Of a DNA stretch of 43,783 bases, positions 31,887 to 39,175 are shown one piece after another. The translations under genes were made by a program, and so were the position numbers. Below the pieces are notes generated by a model that worked only from the letters and a program-made list of their open reading frames with translations, was not told the origin of the DNA and did not search any database. Source of the stretch: Clostridia bacterium (GTDB taxonomy: Bacteria; Bacillota; Clostridia; Peptostreptococcales; Anaerovoracaceae); assembly GCA_024682015.1 (NCBI GenBank), contig JAIKZT010000011.1, positions 1 to 43,783 on the forward strand, given 5' to 3'. The stretch's first letter is position 1; every line of letters starts with the position of its first letter.

Positions 31887-33443
31887 TCAGCGGCGCTTCA
31901 GAAGCCCTTGCTCCGTCAGTTCGAAGACGGTCCCGCACACCTCTTCGATGTACTTGCGGTCGTGGGATACGCTGATGACCGCGCCCGGAAAGCCCGCGAG
32001 CATGCCGCGGATGACCGGGCCGGACAGGGGCGAGAAGTTTCTGGTCGGCTCATCGAGCAGGAGCGCGTTGGCGCCGGAGAGGTTCAGACGCAGCAGGAAG
32101 ATCTTCGCCTGCTGCCCGCCGGACAGTTCCTTTGCCGGATGTTCCATTTCCGCGGTCGTAAACCGCAGGGCGCCCAGAAACGTCCGGACCATCGTGCGCT
32201 CCTCCGCACCGCCTTTCGTGCAGATGCAGTCCACGGGATTCTGTTCCAGATCGAGCAGATCCGCGTAGTTCTGCGGCATGTAGGCGGCGCGGATGTCCGT
32301 CCGGACCTTCAGCTGTTCCCAGACAGCCCGCAGCAGCGTCGTCTTGCCGCAACCGTTAGGACCGATGATGCAGACCTTTTCCGGACCGCGCACGAGCAGG
32401 CGGATGTCCGAAGCGAGCAGGCGGCTGTCCGGAGCCTTCAGCTGCGGGAGCGCAAAGTCCAGCACGGTCTTGCCGGCCGGGATGGGCTGTGCGTTTTCCC
32501 CCAGCGTGAAGTCGATCGGGTTCTCCTTGACAGGCTTTTCGGTCATCTGCGCGTCTTCACGCTCAAAGCGCTTTTTCAGCGACTTGACCGTGTGCATCTT
32601 GTCCTTGAGGTTCCTGGCAGCCTGCATCGGATCGGGCATGTCCTTGCCGGCATGGTTGATCGTGACCTGCGCGCGGGCTACGCTCTGCAGGATGCGTCTG
32701 TACTTTTCATCGCGGATGCGCTTGTCCCGCGCGTCGCTCGCCGCCTGCTGGGCCTGCTTTTCGAACGCGTTCAGCCGTTCCCGCGCGTACTGCGCGTACG
32801 GCATGCGCGCCACCGTATGGCGGCACTGCTGCTTGCGGTGCACCTGCTCCAGGTGGATGACCACGCCGGCCGTGCGCTCGATCAGCGTCTCGTCGTGCGA
32901 AATGAAGAGGACGATGCCGGGGAAGCCAAGGATGACCCGCTCCAGGTACTCGAGCGCGCCGATGTCGATGTCGTTGGACGGCTCATCCAGCAGAAGGACC
33001 GTCGGCTGGGAGATCAGCAGGCGCAGCAGCTGGACCTTGACCTTCTCCCCGCCCGACAGGCTGCCCATGCGCTGATCGCTGTAGCAGATGTCCGCGCTCA
33101 GCCCGAGGCGGGCGGTTTCCTTCGCCAGCTTGCCGGGCGGAGTGTCGAAGAACAGAGGTTCCTCGCAGAAAAACTCGTAGACGGTCCTTTCCGCATCCTG
33201 CAGGGACAGCTGCTGCGGCAGATATGCAAGCCGCTCGCGGGCAGCGCTCAGGATTCCATCCGCTTCCGCATAGTCCTCGATCAGGGCGGGATCCGCGATC
33301 CACTTCAGCAGCGTGGACTTGCCGTTGCCCTCCTCCCCGATGATCACGGCCTTGTCGCCCGCGTTCAGCGTGCAGGAAAAGTCCTCCAGGATCGTCCGCA
33401 GATCCTTCGTGTGGACGATCGTCAGATGTTGTATTTGAAGCAT
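31887..33443 (-). CDS. ABC-F ATPase, probable ribosome-protection type
   Basis: 518 residues with two nucleotide-binding domains and no membrane helices. Domain 1: GEEGNGKSTLLKW, LSGGEKVKVQ, LLLDEPSNDID, FISHDETL. A charged interdomain linker (~240-300; KDMPDPMQAARNLKDKMHTVKSLKKR) follows. Domain 2: IIGPNGCGKTTLL, LSGGQQAKI, LLLDEPTRNFSPLS, SVSHDRKYIEE. ABC-F proteins act on the ribosome; resistance-type members dislodge antibiotics. The ATG at 33443 follows GAGGTGATATCGAC. A leader with a short uORF and a terminator right before the ribosome site is the typical control of antibiotic-inducible ABC-F genes, favouring a resistance role. Confidence 0.85.
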   Translation of the reverse strand: MLQIQHLTIVHTKDLRTILEDFSCTLNAGDKAVIIGEEGNGKSTLLKWIADPALIEDYAEADGILSAARERLAYLPQQLSLQDAERTVYEFFCEEPLFFDTPPGKLAKETARLGLSADICYSDQRMGSLSGGEKVKVQLLRLLISQPTVLLLDEPSNDIDIGALEYLERVILGFPGIVLFISHDETLIERTAGVVIHLEQVHRKQQCRHTVARMPYAQYARERLNAFEKQAQQAASDARDKRIRDEKYRRILQSVARAQVTINHAGKDMPDPMQAARNLKDKMHTVKSLKKRFEREDAQMTEKPVKENPIDFTLGENAQPIPAGKTVLDFALPQLKAPDSRLLASDIRLLVRGPEKVCIIGPNGCGKTTLLRAVWEQLKVRTDIRAAYMPQNYADLLDLEQNPVDCICTKGGAEERTMVRTFLGALRFTTAEMEHPAKELSGGQQAKIFLLRLNLSGANALLLDEPTRNFSPLSGPVIRGMLAGFPGAVISVSHDRKYIEEVCGTVFELTEQGLLKRR

Positions 33444-33444
33444 G

Positions 33445-33519
33445 TCGATATCACCTCGCAATAAAAAGGCCCGTTTCGCAGGCGAAACAGACCCAAACAA
33501 AAAGCGCCATTGATATCGA
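33445..33519 (-). promoter_or_regulatory. Sequestering helix around the ABC-F ribosome site
   Basis: TCGATATCA (complement of 33511-33519) can pair perfectly with TGATATCGA (complement of 33445-33453), which lies between the ribosome site and the ATG, enclosing the terminator. A second helix, AGCCCTGCTGA 33590-33600 with TCAACAGGGCT 33525-33535 (one G-U), could compete. Confidence 0.55.
33463..33493 (-). terminator. Attenuator terminator in the ABC-F leader
   Basis: On the minus strand GGTCTGTTTCGC-CT-GCGAAACGGGCC followed by TTTTTATT. It ends only about 20 nt before the ABC-F start codon, inside the leader, so it would stop transcription before the gene unless disrupted. Confidence 0.75.
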
Positions 33520-33621
33520 TGCGATCAACAGGGCTTCTGAACGGCGATCTGATTCGGCCTGCGCACAAAAGGAAGGCACCCCGTAGAGGAGCCCTGCTGA
33601 CGCAAGATCCAAATCAAATCG

Positions 33622-33633
33622 TTATTTTCTCAT
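33622..33633 (-). CDS. Three-codon upstream ORF (Met-Arg-Lys) in the ABC-F leader
   Basis: ATG AGA AAA TAA on the minus strand, about 40 nt after the promoter and preceded by AGAAGGG and CAGG. Very short uORFs sense stalled ribosomes in several ABC-F leaders. Its use is inferred. Confidence 0.45.
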   Translation of the reverse strand: MRK

Positions 33634-33673
33634 CGGCTACCTGTTATCCCTTCTCAAAATCTCTTGTATTGTT

Positions 33674-33702
33674 ATGATACACCGCCCGGCAGGCCTTCGC
33701 AA
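33674..33702 (-). promoter_or_regulatory. Promoter of the ABC-F leader
   Basis: TTGCGA (complement of 33697-33702), 17-bp spacer, TATCAT (complement of 33674-33679). It gives a leader of about 220 nt. Confidence 0.6.
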
Positions 33703-33837
33703 GAAGGCCGCCCGGTTTGTAACATGATTTTCATATAACCGCGCTTATACTCTCTTCCGGCTGTCCTTAACGCTATTTACACCATTCAAAAGTCCGCCAT
33801 ACAGCAGCCTTCCCTAAGCCGAGAAAGAAGGTGCGAT

Positions 33838-33978
33838 GTTACCAAAGCCGCTTATCTGCTGGTTTGGTAACTGAATTTCGTTGCAGTTATCGCGAAACAC
33901 TGCCAAATGGAACGATTCGGCGCCTATTTCGTTACCGTTCGCAAAAACCCAACTGGATGGTAACCATTTTTCGTTACC
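33838..33978. repeat. Alternating palindrome array A
   Basis: Right half-site GTTACC 33838-33843; linker 22; N8 dyad 33866-33885 (GGTAAC..GTTGCA); linker 22; N17 dyad 33908-33936 (TGGAAC..GTTACC); linker 22; N8 dyad 33959-33978 (GGTAAC..GTTACC). Same architecture as arrays B, C and D. Confidence 0.8.
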
Positions 33979-34081
33979 ATAAGAAACCAGCATAACCCAC
34001 AGGTCCGCTACTGCCACATCCTAACCATTGATTCTAACATCATCCGCGCACCTGCCTTTGATTGGTGAAAGAAGGTGCGAC

Positions 34082-34222
34082 GTTACCATGGCCGCTTATT
34101 TGCTGGTTTGGTAGCTGAATGTCGTTGCCGTTATCGCGAAACACTGCCAAAGGGAACGATTTGGAACCTTTTTCATTACCATTCGCCAAATCTCAATCAG
34201 ATGGTAACCTTTTTTCGTTACC
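34082..34222. repeat. Alternating palindrome array B
   Basis: Half-site 34082-34087; N8 dyad 34110-34129 (GGTAGC..GTTGCC); N17 dyad 34152-34180 (GGGAAC..ATTACC); N8 dyad 34203-34222 (GGTAAC..GTTACC). All linkers are 22 bp. Copy of array A. Confidence 0.8.
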
Positions 34223-34247
34223 ACAAGGACTAACACAATCCGTAACA

Positions 34248-34399
34248 CTGCAGGAGCACGGTCTTTTATGCCACGCAAAATGCACAGATCTGGCGCCCTA
34301 CCTTTTCCGTACGAACCACAGCGCTGTAGAAACACGTCCTTTTATGCCATGCAAAATGCACGAATCTGGCGCCTTGCCATTTCCGCGTCAAATCCGTCA
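34248..34399. repeat. 76-bp tandem duplication including the 3' end of the PD-(D/E)XK-like gene
   Basis: The segment beginning CTGCAGGAGCACG at 34248 recurs from 34324 with offset 76. The second copy contains the last codons and stop of the gene ending at 34342. The first copy retains a degenerate version (reading RQICAFCVA, stop at 34266), a relic of a duplicated gene end. Confidence 0.7.
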
Positions 34400-35139
34400 G
34401 TCCGGCTTTCACTGATGAGCAACAGATTGATACCCGGATGATACCCGTGGTCTATCAGGTCCCTGATGTCCTGAAACTTCTTCTCCCTGTATTCAGGGCG
34501 TTCCAACAGACCGAGATGCTCAATGATTCCTACATCCATGCGGAACTGCCGATCTACTGCGAAGTCCGGGCATATCATTTTTGAGCCGACCAGTATGGCA
34601 GGCTCATACTTAAATCTGCAACCTGTTTCCTGAATAAACTGAGCCTCCAGCGCTTCGCTTTTCGAACGGAAGATTCCTAGTTTTGTCGGGATTGCATTGC
34701 GTTCATACGGATAACTGTTCTGTCTTTCTTTCAGGCAATCAAAAGCAGGGTTAGGCTGTAAGCCGTTTTTCGCACCAAGAAAACGGTCCGCGCTTGAAAG
34801 ATATTCAGGGCCGAGGGAATTGCACACTGCATACAGATTGAATTCCGTGTATCCTTCCATGCTCTTTAACGCCTTGATGTTTTGCTTCAGAATCGGAATC
34901 GCATGCAATGAAACCATCTTGTCCTGCAGCAATTGCAACTCTGCCGTATCCTCAGGGTCTAGCTTTTGGATCTTTTTCGATTTTCCCGATCCAGTAACCC
35001 TGCACGGGACCGAGACTCCGTTTGCATAACGGCGATACCAAAGGTGCCCTTCTGGTACTGAGGAGACAGCGTCTTCCATCTTCTTTAACAGCCATTCGTG
35101 ATAATAGCTTGTTTCTTGTAATTGCGTCTTTTCTATCAT
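34342..35139 (-). CDS. PD-(D/E)XK-like putative nuclease of an uncharacterised clostridial family
   Basis: 265 residues. The N-terminal half has WYRRYANGVSVPCRVTGSGKSKKIQKL, like small basic DNA-contact modules. The C-terminal half holds a nuclease-like core: FRSKSEALEAQF (Glu162), YEPAILVGSKMICPDF (Asp192) and IIEHLG (Glu207, His208), matching RSKSE..PDF..EH proteins found in many Clostridia. Activity is unproven and the usual Lys is replaced by His. The start is ATG 35139; a TTGACA-N17-AACAAT promoter would place +1 at that A, so the mRNA may be leaderless. The gene is AT-richer than its neighbours and lies between palindrome arrays, suggesting acquisition. Confidence 0.7.
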   Translation of the reverse strand: MIEKTQLQETSYYHEWLLKKMEDAVSSVPEGHLWYRRYANGVSVPCRVTGSGKSKKIQKLDPEDTAELQLLQDKMVSLHAIPILKQNIKALKSMEGYTEFNLYAVCNSLGPEYLSSADRFLGAKNGLQPNPAFDCLKERQNSYPYERNAIPTKLGIFRSKSEALEAQFIQETGCRFKYEPAILVGSKMICPDFAVDRQFRMDVGIIEHLGLLERPEYREKKFQDIRDLIDHGYHPGINLLLISESRTDGFDAEMARRQIRAFCMA

Positions 35140-35145
35140 GAGTCT

Positions 35146-35174
35146 ATTGTTCCATATATTGCTATTTATGTCAA
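35146..35174 (-). promoter_or_regulatory. Promoter of the PD-(D/E)XK-like gene
   Basis: TTGACA (complement of 35169-35174), 17-bp spacer, AACAAT (complement of 35146-35151). The expected start coincides with the ATG at 35139. Confidence 0.55.
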
Positions 35175-35262
35175 CATAAACTTTTTGCAATTTCCATTAT
35201 TTTCACACCAGGCAAATCGCACAGCATTTTCACTCGTACAAGCTGCAGAAACACGCACCTCC

Positions 35263-35467
35263 GGTAACGAATATTTGTTGCCAAAAGACATTTTTCTCTG
35301 TTTGGTAACGATATTCTCTTGAATTTGTTACCATTCATGAACTCTCCAAAACCGGTAACTGATCATCGTTCCCAAAATGCGAAAGAATACAAAAAGGGAA
35401 CAAATTTCAAGAGAATTTGTTCCCTTTTCTTTCAAACACTTTGATTTGGGAACAAGTTTTCGTTCCC
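35263..35467. repeat. Alternating palindrome array C (five dyads)
   Basis: N8 35263-35282 (GGTAAC..GTTGCC), N17 35304-35332 (GGTAAC..GTTACC), N8 35354-35373 (GGTAAC..GTTCCC), N17 35396-35424 (GGGAAC..GTTCCC), N8 35448-35467 (GGGAAC..GTTCCC). Linkers are 21, 21, 22 and 23 bp and share no sequence. It occupies the 343-nt gap 35191-35533. Confidence 0.85.
35391..35430. terminator. Bidirectional terminator formed by one N17 palindrome of array C
   Basis: AAAAA precedes and TTTTCTTT follows an 11-bp stem GGGAACAAATT / AATTTGTTCCC (35396-35424, loop 7), suitable for ending the minus-strand dipeptidase transcript. Confidence 0.65.
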
Positions 35468-35533
35468 TGATCCGTAAAACACGAAGCTCTACGACCGAAC
35501 CAGTTTAGCCGCCTCGCGCGCTTCACCTATCTT

Positions 35534-36505
35534 CTACTCGTTATCCTTCATCACGCGCAGGAAGTTCTCGTGGCTGATCATGTCGATCTCGTCGTCCGAG
35601 AAGACTTCCTCCATCGCTTCGAGGAGGATGGGGAAGCCCGCATAGTCCTCGAATTCGAGCTCGCTGGAGATGCCGTCGAAGTCGGAACCGAACGCCAGCG
35701 CTTCGATGCCGGCCTTGTCGCGGATGTGCTCGAGATGCCGCGTGATCGCGGAGATCTCCGTGTAACCCGTATCGCCCGGGGTCAGGAATTCGTCGTAAAA
35801 GTTGATGCCCACGACGCCGCCGCACTCGCCGATGGCCTTCAGCTGCTCGTCCGTCAGGTTTCTGGGATGGTCACACAGGGCGCGGGCGCAGGAATGGCTC
35901 GCGGCGACGGGCTTCGTGCTCGTCTTGACGACGCCCCAGAATCCGCCCTCGTTCAGGTGGGAAACATCGACGATGATGCCCAGGTCGTTCATCTTGCGGA
36001 CCGCGTCGTAACCGAAGGGCTTCAGCCCCATCAGATGCGCCTCGTGGTAGGGGCTGTTGGGGTACCCCATGCAGTTGACCGTGTTCCAGAGCAGGGACAT
36101 CATGCGCACGCCGTCGGCCGCGGCTTCCTCGATGCGCTCCATCTTGCCCTCGACCCAGATGGAATCCTCGACCGTGAGGATGGCGGACATCTTGCCATCC
36201 GCCTTGTTCTTTTCGATGTCTGCGACCGTGCGGGCCTGGCGGATCATGTCCGCATTCTCGGCCATGGCGTTCTGGAAGAACTCCCGCGCGGTCTTGTAAT
36301 ATCCGTAGTAGCCCATGCGCGCGGTCTTGTGGCGCTTGATGGCTCTGCCCGTGGGGATCCAGATGGCAAAGCACTGCGCAAGGCAGCCGCCCGCGGCTAA
36401 CTTTTCCACAGAGATGTGTCCGTCACCGTCCCGGAAGACGGCTCCGTCCGTGACGCATTCGACGATGGTGTCGCAATGCAGATCGATGATGTTGAATGAT
36501 TTCAT
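35534..36505 (-). CDS. Membrane dipeptidase (M19, renal dipeptidase family)
   Basis: 323 residues. N-terminal metal ligands IIDLHCDT, then AILTVEDSIW (bridging Glu), LGIIVDVSHLNEGGFWGVV, KPVAASHSCARALCDHPRNL and ALAFGSDFDGI, the expected His/Glu/His/His/Asp set of a zinc dipeptidase. Length is normal. It would hydrolyse dipeptides, with D-amino acids often accepted at the second position. I start at ATG 36505; the longer frame to 36583 has no support. The ribosome site is weak (AAAGG). It is divergent from lysA; a GCCGGC-N13-GCCGGC hairpin (36543-36567) lies in its leader. Confidence 0.9.
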   Translation of the reverse strand: MKSFNIIDLHCDTIVECVTDGAVFRDGDGHISVEKLAAGGCLAQCFAIWIPTGRAIKRHKTARMGYYGYYKTAREFFQNAMAENADMIRQARTVADIEKNKADGKMSAILTVEDSIWVEGKMERIEEAAADGVRMMSLLWNTVNCMGYPNSPYHEAHLMGLKPFGYDAVRKMNDLGIIVDVSHLNEGGFWGVVKTSTKPVAASHSCARALCDHPRNLTDEQLKAIGECGGVVGINFYDEFLTPGDTGYTEISAITRHLEHIRDKAGIEALAFGSDFDGISSELEFEDYAGFPILLEAMEEVFSDDEIDMISHENFLRVMKDNE

Positions 36506-36599
36506 AAGTTGAACGAGACCTTTCTGCGCGCATCCCGCGTGAGCCGGCCAACGCATTTTCCGCCGGCCCTTTCCGATACGCACAAATTCATTTTAGCGA

Positions 36600-36628
36600 T
36601 TGAGAAGCGCCTGCGCAAGGCATATAAT
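36600..36628 (+). promoter_or_regulatory. lysA: Promoter of lysA
   Basis: TTGAGA 36600-36605, 17-bp spacer, TATAAT 36623-36628; ribosome site AAAGGAG before the ATG at 36686. Confidence 0.8.
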
Positions 36629-36685
36629 GAAATTGTATGGGGTTCATTTACTTGTTTTTATGAAAGAAAAGGAGCGTAGATAAAG

Positions 36686-37990
36686 ATGAATATGGTCAGT
36701 GAGATCAAGGGCAAGCACCTGTGGTTCGACGGCTGCGACACCGTGGAGCTCGCGAAAGAATTCGGCACGCCGCTGTACGTCTATTCCAAGACGGACATCG
36801 TGTCGAGAATCGACGAACTGAAGGAATGCTGGATCAAGCCCTATCCGAAGAACCGGATCGCTTACGCGGCCAAGGCGTTCTGCTGCATGGGCATGTACAA
36901 GCTGTGCGAGAACGAAGGCATCTCCATGGACGTCGTGTCCGGCGGCGAGCTGTACACCGCCATGAAAGCCGGCATTGACCCGAAGAAGATCGAGTTCAAC
37001 GGCAACAACAAACTGCCAAAGGAACTGGAAGCGGCGATTGATTACGGCGTGGAGCGCATCATCATCGACGGCGAGCAGGAGCTGGCCCTCATCGAAAAGA
37101 TCTGCGAAAAACTCGGTAGAAAGACGGACATCCTCATCCGGATCACCCCCTGCGTTACAGTTGACACGCACGATTTCATCGTCACCGGCCGCAAGGATTC
37201 CAAGTTCGGCCTCAACATCGAGCCGGAATTCATCTATCCCTACATCCAGAAAGCCATCAATTCCAAGTGGGCGCGCTTCCACGGATTCCACTTCCATCTC
37301 GGCTCGCAGCTGTTCGACGTCAAGCCGTTCCTCGACGCGACGGACGTCATGCTCGACCTGATGAAGGAGACGAGAACGCGCTTCGGCGTAACGGTCGACG
37401 AGATGAACATCGGCGGCGGCCCCGGCGTTACCTACACCACCGAGGAGCGCCCGCCCTACAGCTATTTCTATGCGCCGGTCCTCGAGCGGATCGCCGCGTG
37501 GAGCAAGGCCGAGAACTTCGAGATGCCCACGGTCATCTGTGAGCCTGGCAGATCCCTCGTTGCCGAAGCGGGCCTGCAGCTGTATACCGTCGGCATGACG
37601 AAGAGCGTTACCGGCATCCGCAAATACGCGGCCATCGACGGCGGCATGCCCGACAACATCCGCCCGGCTCTCTACGGCGCCAAGTATAAGGGCATCGTCG
37701 CCAACCGCGCGGACGAAGAACCGACCGAGACCGTCACGATCTGCGGCAAGTGCTGCGAGGGCGATTCCGACATGATCATCAAGGACAGCAAGTTCGCTGA
37801 CCCCAAAACCGGCGACATCATCGCGGTGTTCTCCACGGGCGCCTACGGCTATTCCATGGCCAACAACTACAACCGCAACCCCATCCCCGGCGTCGTCCTG
37901 GTGGACAAGGGCAAGGCGGAGTGGATGGTAAAGCCGCAGACCTACGAGCAGATGATCTGCTGCGACGTCATTCCCGAATCGCTGAAGTAA
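36686..37990 (+). CDS. lysA: Diaminopimelate decarboxylase LysA
   Basis: 434 residues, a fold-type III PLP enzyme making L-lysine from meso-diaminopimelate. PLP lysine is K63 in YAAKAFCCMGM. Further motifs: SGGELYTAMKAG, GRKDSKFGLN, FHFHLGSQ, MNIGGGPGVTY, CEPGRSLVAEAG, the active-site GKCCEGDSD and GAYGYSMANNYN. All catalytic elements are present. ATG 36686 follows AAAGGAGCGTAGATAAAG. Single-gene unit with its own promoter, followed by a hairpin and palindrome array D. Confidence 0.95.
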   Translation: MNMVSEIKGKHLWFDGCDTVELAKEFGTPLYVYSKTDIVSRIDELKECWIKPYPKNRIAYAAKAFCCMGMYKLCENEGISMDVVSGGELYTAMKAGIDPKKIEFNGNNKLPKELEAAIDYGVERIIIDGEQELALIEKICEKLGRKTDILIRITPCVTVDTHDFIVTGRKDSKFGLNIEPEFIYPYIQKAINSKWARFHGFHFHLGSQLFDVKPFLDATDVMLDLMKETRTRFGVTVDEMNIGGGPGVTYTTEERPPYSYFYAPVLERIAAWSKAENFEMPTVICEPGRSLVAEAGLQLYTVGMTKSVTGIRKYAAIDGGMPDNIRPALYGAKYKGIVANRADEEPTETVTICGKCCEGDSDMIIKDSKFADPKTGDIIAVFSTGAYGYSMANNYNRNPIPGVVLVDKGKAEWMVKPQTYEQMICCDVIPESLK

Positions 37991-38006
37991 GGGATGGCTG
38001 CTCGTA

Positions 38007-38049
38007 TTAGCGATATGCGGCAGGCGCGAGCGCCGCAGGCCTTTGCTAA
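38007..38049. repeat. GC-rich hairpin after lysA
   Basis: Outer TTAGC 38007-38011 / GCTAA 38045-38049 and inner TGCGGC 38016-38021 / GCCGCA 38032-38037. No T-run, so probably not a terminator on its own. Confidence 0.5.
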
Positions 38050-38078
38050 GGTACTGGAGACCTCTGCGTGCCGGAGCC

Positions 38079-38219
38079 GGTAACGAGAAACGGTTACCAT
38101 TTCGCTTGAATTATGCAAATGGGGACGAATCTTGGTCGGATTCGTCCCCATTATTGTTTTTCCCGGCTGGCGGTAACGGTTATATGTTACCGTTTCCTTT
38201 GTCTTGCGTATGTGGTAAC
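38079..38219. repeat. Alternating palindrome array D
   Basis: N8 38079-38098 (GGTAAC..GTTACC), N17 38121-38149 (GGGGAC..GTCCCC), N8 38172-38191 (GGTAAC..GTTACC), then left half-site GGTAAC 38214-38219. All three linkers are 22 bp. A lone GTTACC at 38282-38287 may be a decayed continuation. The rest of the gap 37991-38398 shows nothing else I can name. Confidence 0.85.
38121..38160 (+). terminator. lysA terminator formed by the N17 palindrome of array D
   Basis: 11-bp perfect stem GGGGACGAATC / GATTCGTCCCC, loop 7, followed by ATTATTGTTTTT. Confidence 0.7.
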
Positions 38220-38398
38220 GGGAGATGTGGCGAGGCAGGTCATAACAAGAGATACGATATGCCCTGCAGCCATGATTTCACGTTACCTTTCCGCGTGCGC
38301 AGTAACAAGCGTAACAAGACGCATAACGCGGGCTGTACGACTATAATTCAATGCCCGCAAGGGTCCTTCGGCCAAGGAAATTGCATTCCTGCGCTGCT

Positions 38399-39175
38399 CT
38401 ATGCCTCCGGATCGAACCTCTCGAAGATGGGAATGGCGCCGGCGGCTTCGCAGGTGAGCAGATCCTCCTTGCTGCGGATGGTCCAGCAGACCTCCTGCAG
38501 GCCGAGTTTATCCACGGCAAGCCGGTTAGCAGGAACGCCGCGATCCTCGAACTTGTAGGCGATGAAATCCGGGCGGGCCTTCACGTTCAGCAACAGATTC
38601 TTCAGGATGACGCGCTGATACAGCGGCAGATCCTCCGGATTCTTCATGAAGTCCGAAGCCAGCTGGCCGCGGCAGATGGCGGACCGCAGCTGCCTTACGT
38701 CCGCGACGGCACGCGGGTCAAACGACTCGATGCAGAAAAGGCCGAAATAGCGGTCCAGCCTTTTGCAGACAGCTTCCGCAAGCGCGCGGTGGTTGCCCTT
38801 GTATGTCTTCAGCTCGATGATGAGCGGCGCCTTTCCCTCGAACAGGGCGAGCACCTCGTCGAACGTCGGAATCTGTTCCTCCGTGCCCTCGAGCCGCAGC
38901 GCCTTCATCTCCGAAAGCGTCAGATCCTCCAGGATGCCCTCCTCCCCCGTGCAGCGCACCAGGTCCGAATCGTGAAACACCGCCAGCGTGCCATCCTTCA
39001 GCAGATGCACGTCCAGCTCGGCGCCCCAGCCCCGCTCGATGGCGCGCTTAAACGCCGGCAGCGAGTTTTCCGGGATCTGAGGCTTGTCGTGGTAGCCCCG
39101 GTGGGCATAGCGATATTGTCTCAGCGCGGGCCAGAGCGGATGCCCGGTCCGGCCGACGGGAAATTCTTTCATCAT
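38399..39175 (-). CDS. Glycerophosphodiester phosphodiesterase family protein
   Basis: 258 residues, a TIM-barrel GDPD. N-terminal AHRGYHDKPQIPENSLPAFKRAIERGWGAELDVHLLKDGTLAVFHD has the catalytic His pair and metal-binding Glu/Asp; LIIELK supplies another Glu and CIESFDP follows. It would release glycerol-3-phosphate from glycerophosphodiesters; no signal peptide, so cytoplasmic. Last gene of the sdaA operon: its ATG overlaps the MFS stop by 1 nt (TGATG). A second Met one codon later is possible. Confidence 0.9.
   Translation of the reverse strand: MMKEFPVGRTGHPLWPALRQYRYAHRGYHDKPQIPENSLPAFKRAIERGWGAELDVHLLKDGTLAVFHDSDLVRCTGEEGILEDLTLSEMKALRLEGTEEQIPTFDEVLALFEGKAPLIIELKTYKGNHRALAEAVCKRLDRYFGLFCIESFDPRAVADVRQLRSAICRGQLASDFMKNPEDLPLYQRVILKNLLLNVKARPDFIAYKFEDRGVPANRLAVDKLGLQEVCWTIRSKEDLLTCEAAGAIPIFERFDPEA

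Larger units (their letters stand above)
33823..34243. repeat. Two diverged direct copies (244-bp offset) carrying palindrome arrays A and B
   Basis: The segment 33823-34000 recurs at 34067-34243 with roughly 80% identity by eye. Small open frames inside (33814-34017 and 34096-34335, minus) read the two copies in different frames, so they are not genes. Together with the ABC-F leader this explains the 898-nt stretch 33444-34341. Confidence 0.8.

Noticed and set aside
31887..33500. Longer ABC-F start at 33500
   Set aside because: The extension would be encoded by the attenuator hairpin; the ATG at 33443 has a proper ribosome site and starts at the conserved beginning of the ATPase domain.
33814..34335. 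Two small minus-strand ORFs (67 and 79 codons)
   Set aside because: They read the two copies of the same repeat in different frames and lack ribosome sites.
33838..38219. CRISPR array
   Set aside because: The repeats are short palindromes with two alternating spacer lengths inside the dyad; there is no 25-40 bp constant repeat with unique spacers, and no cas gene.
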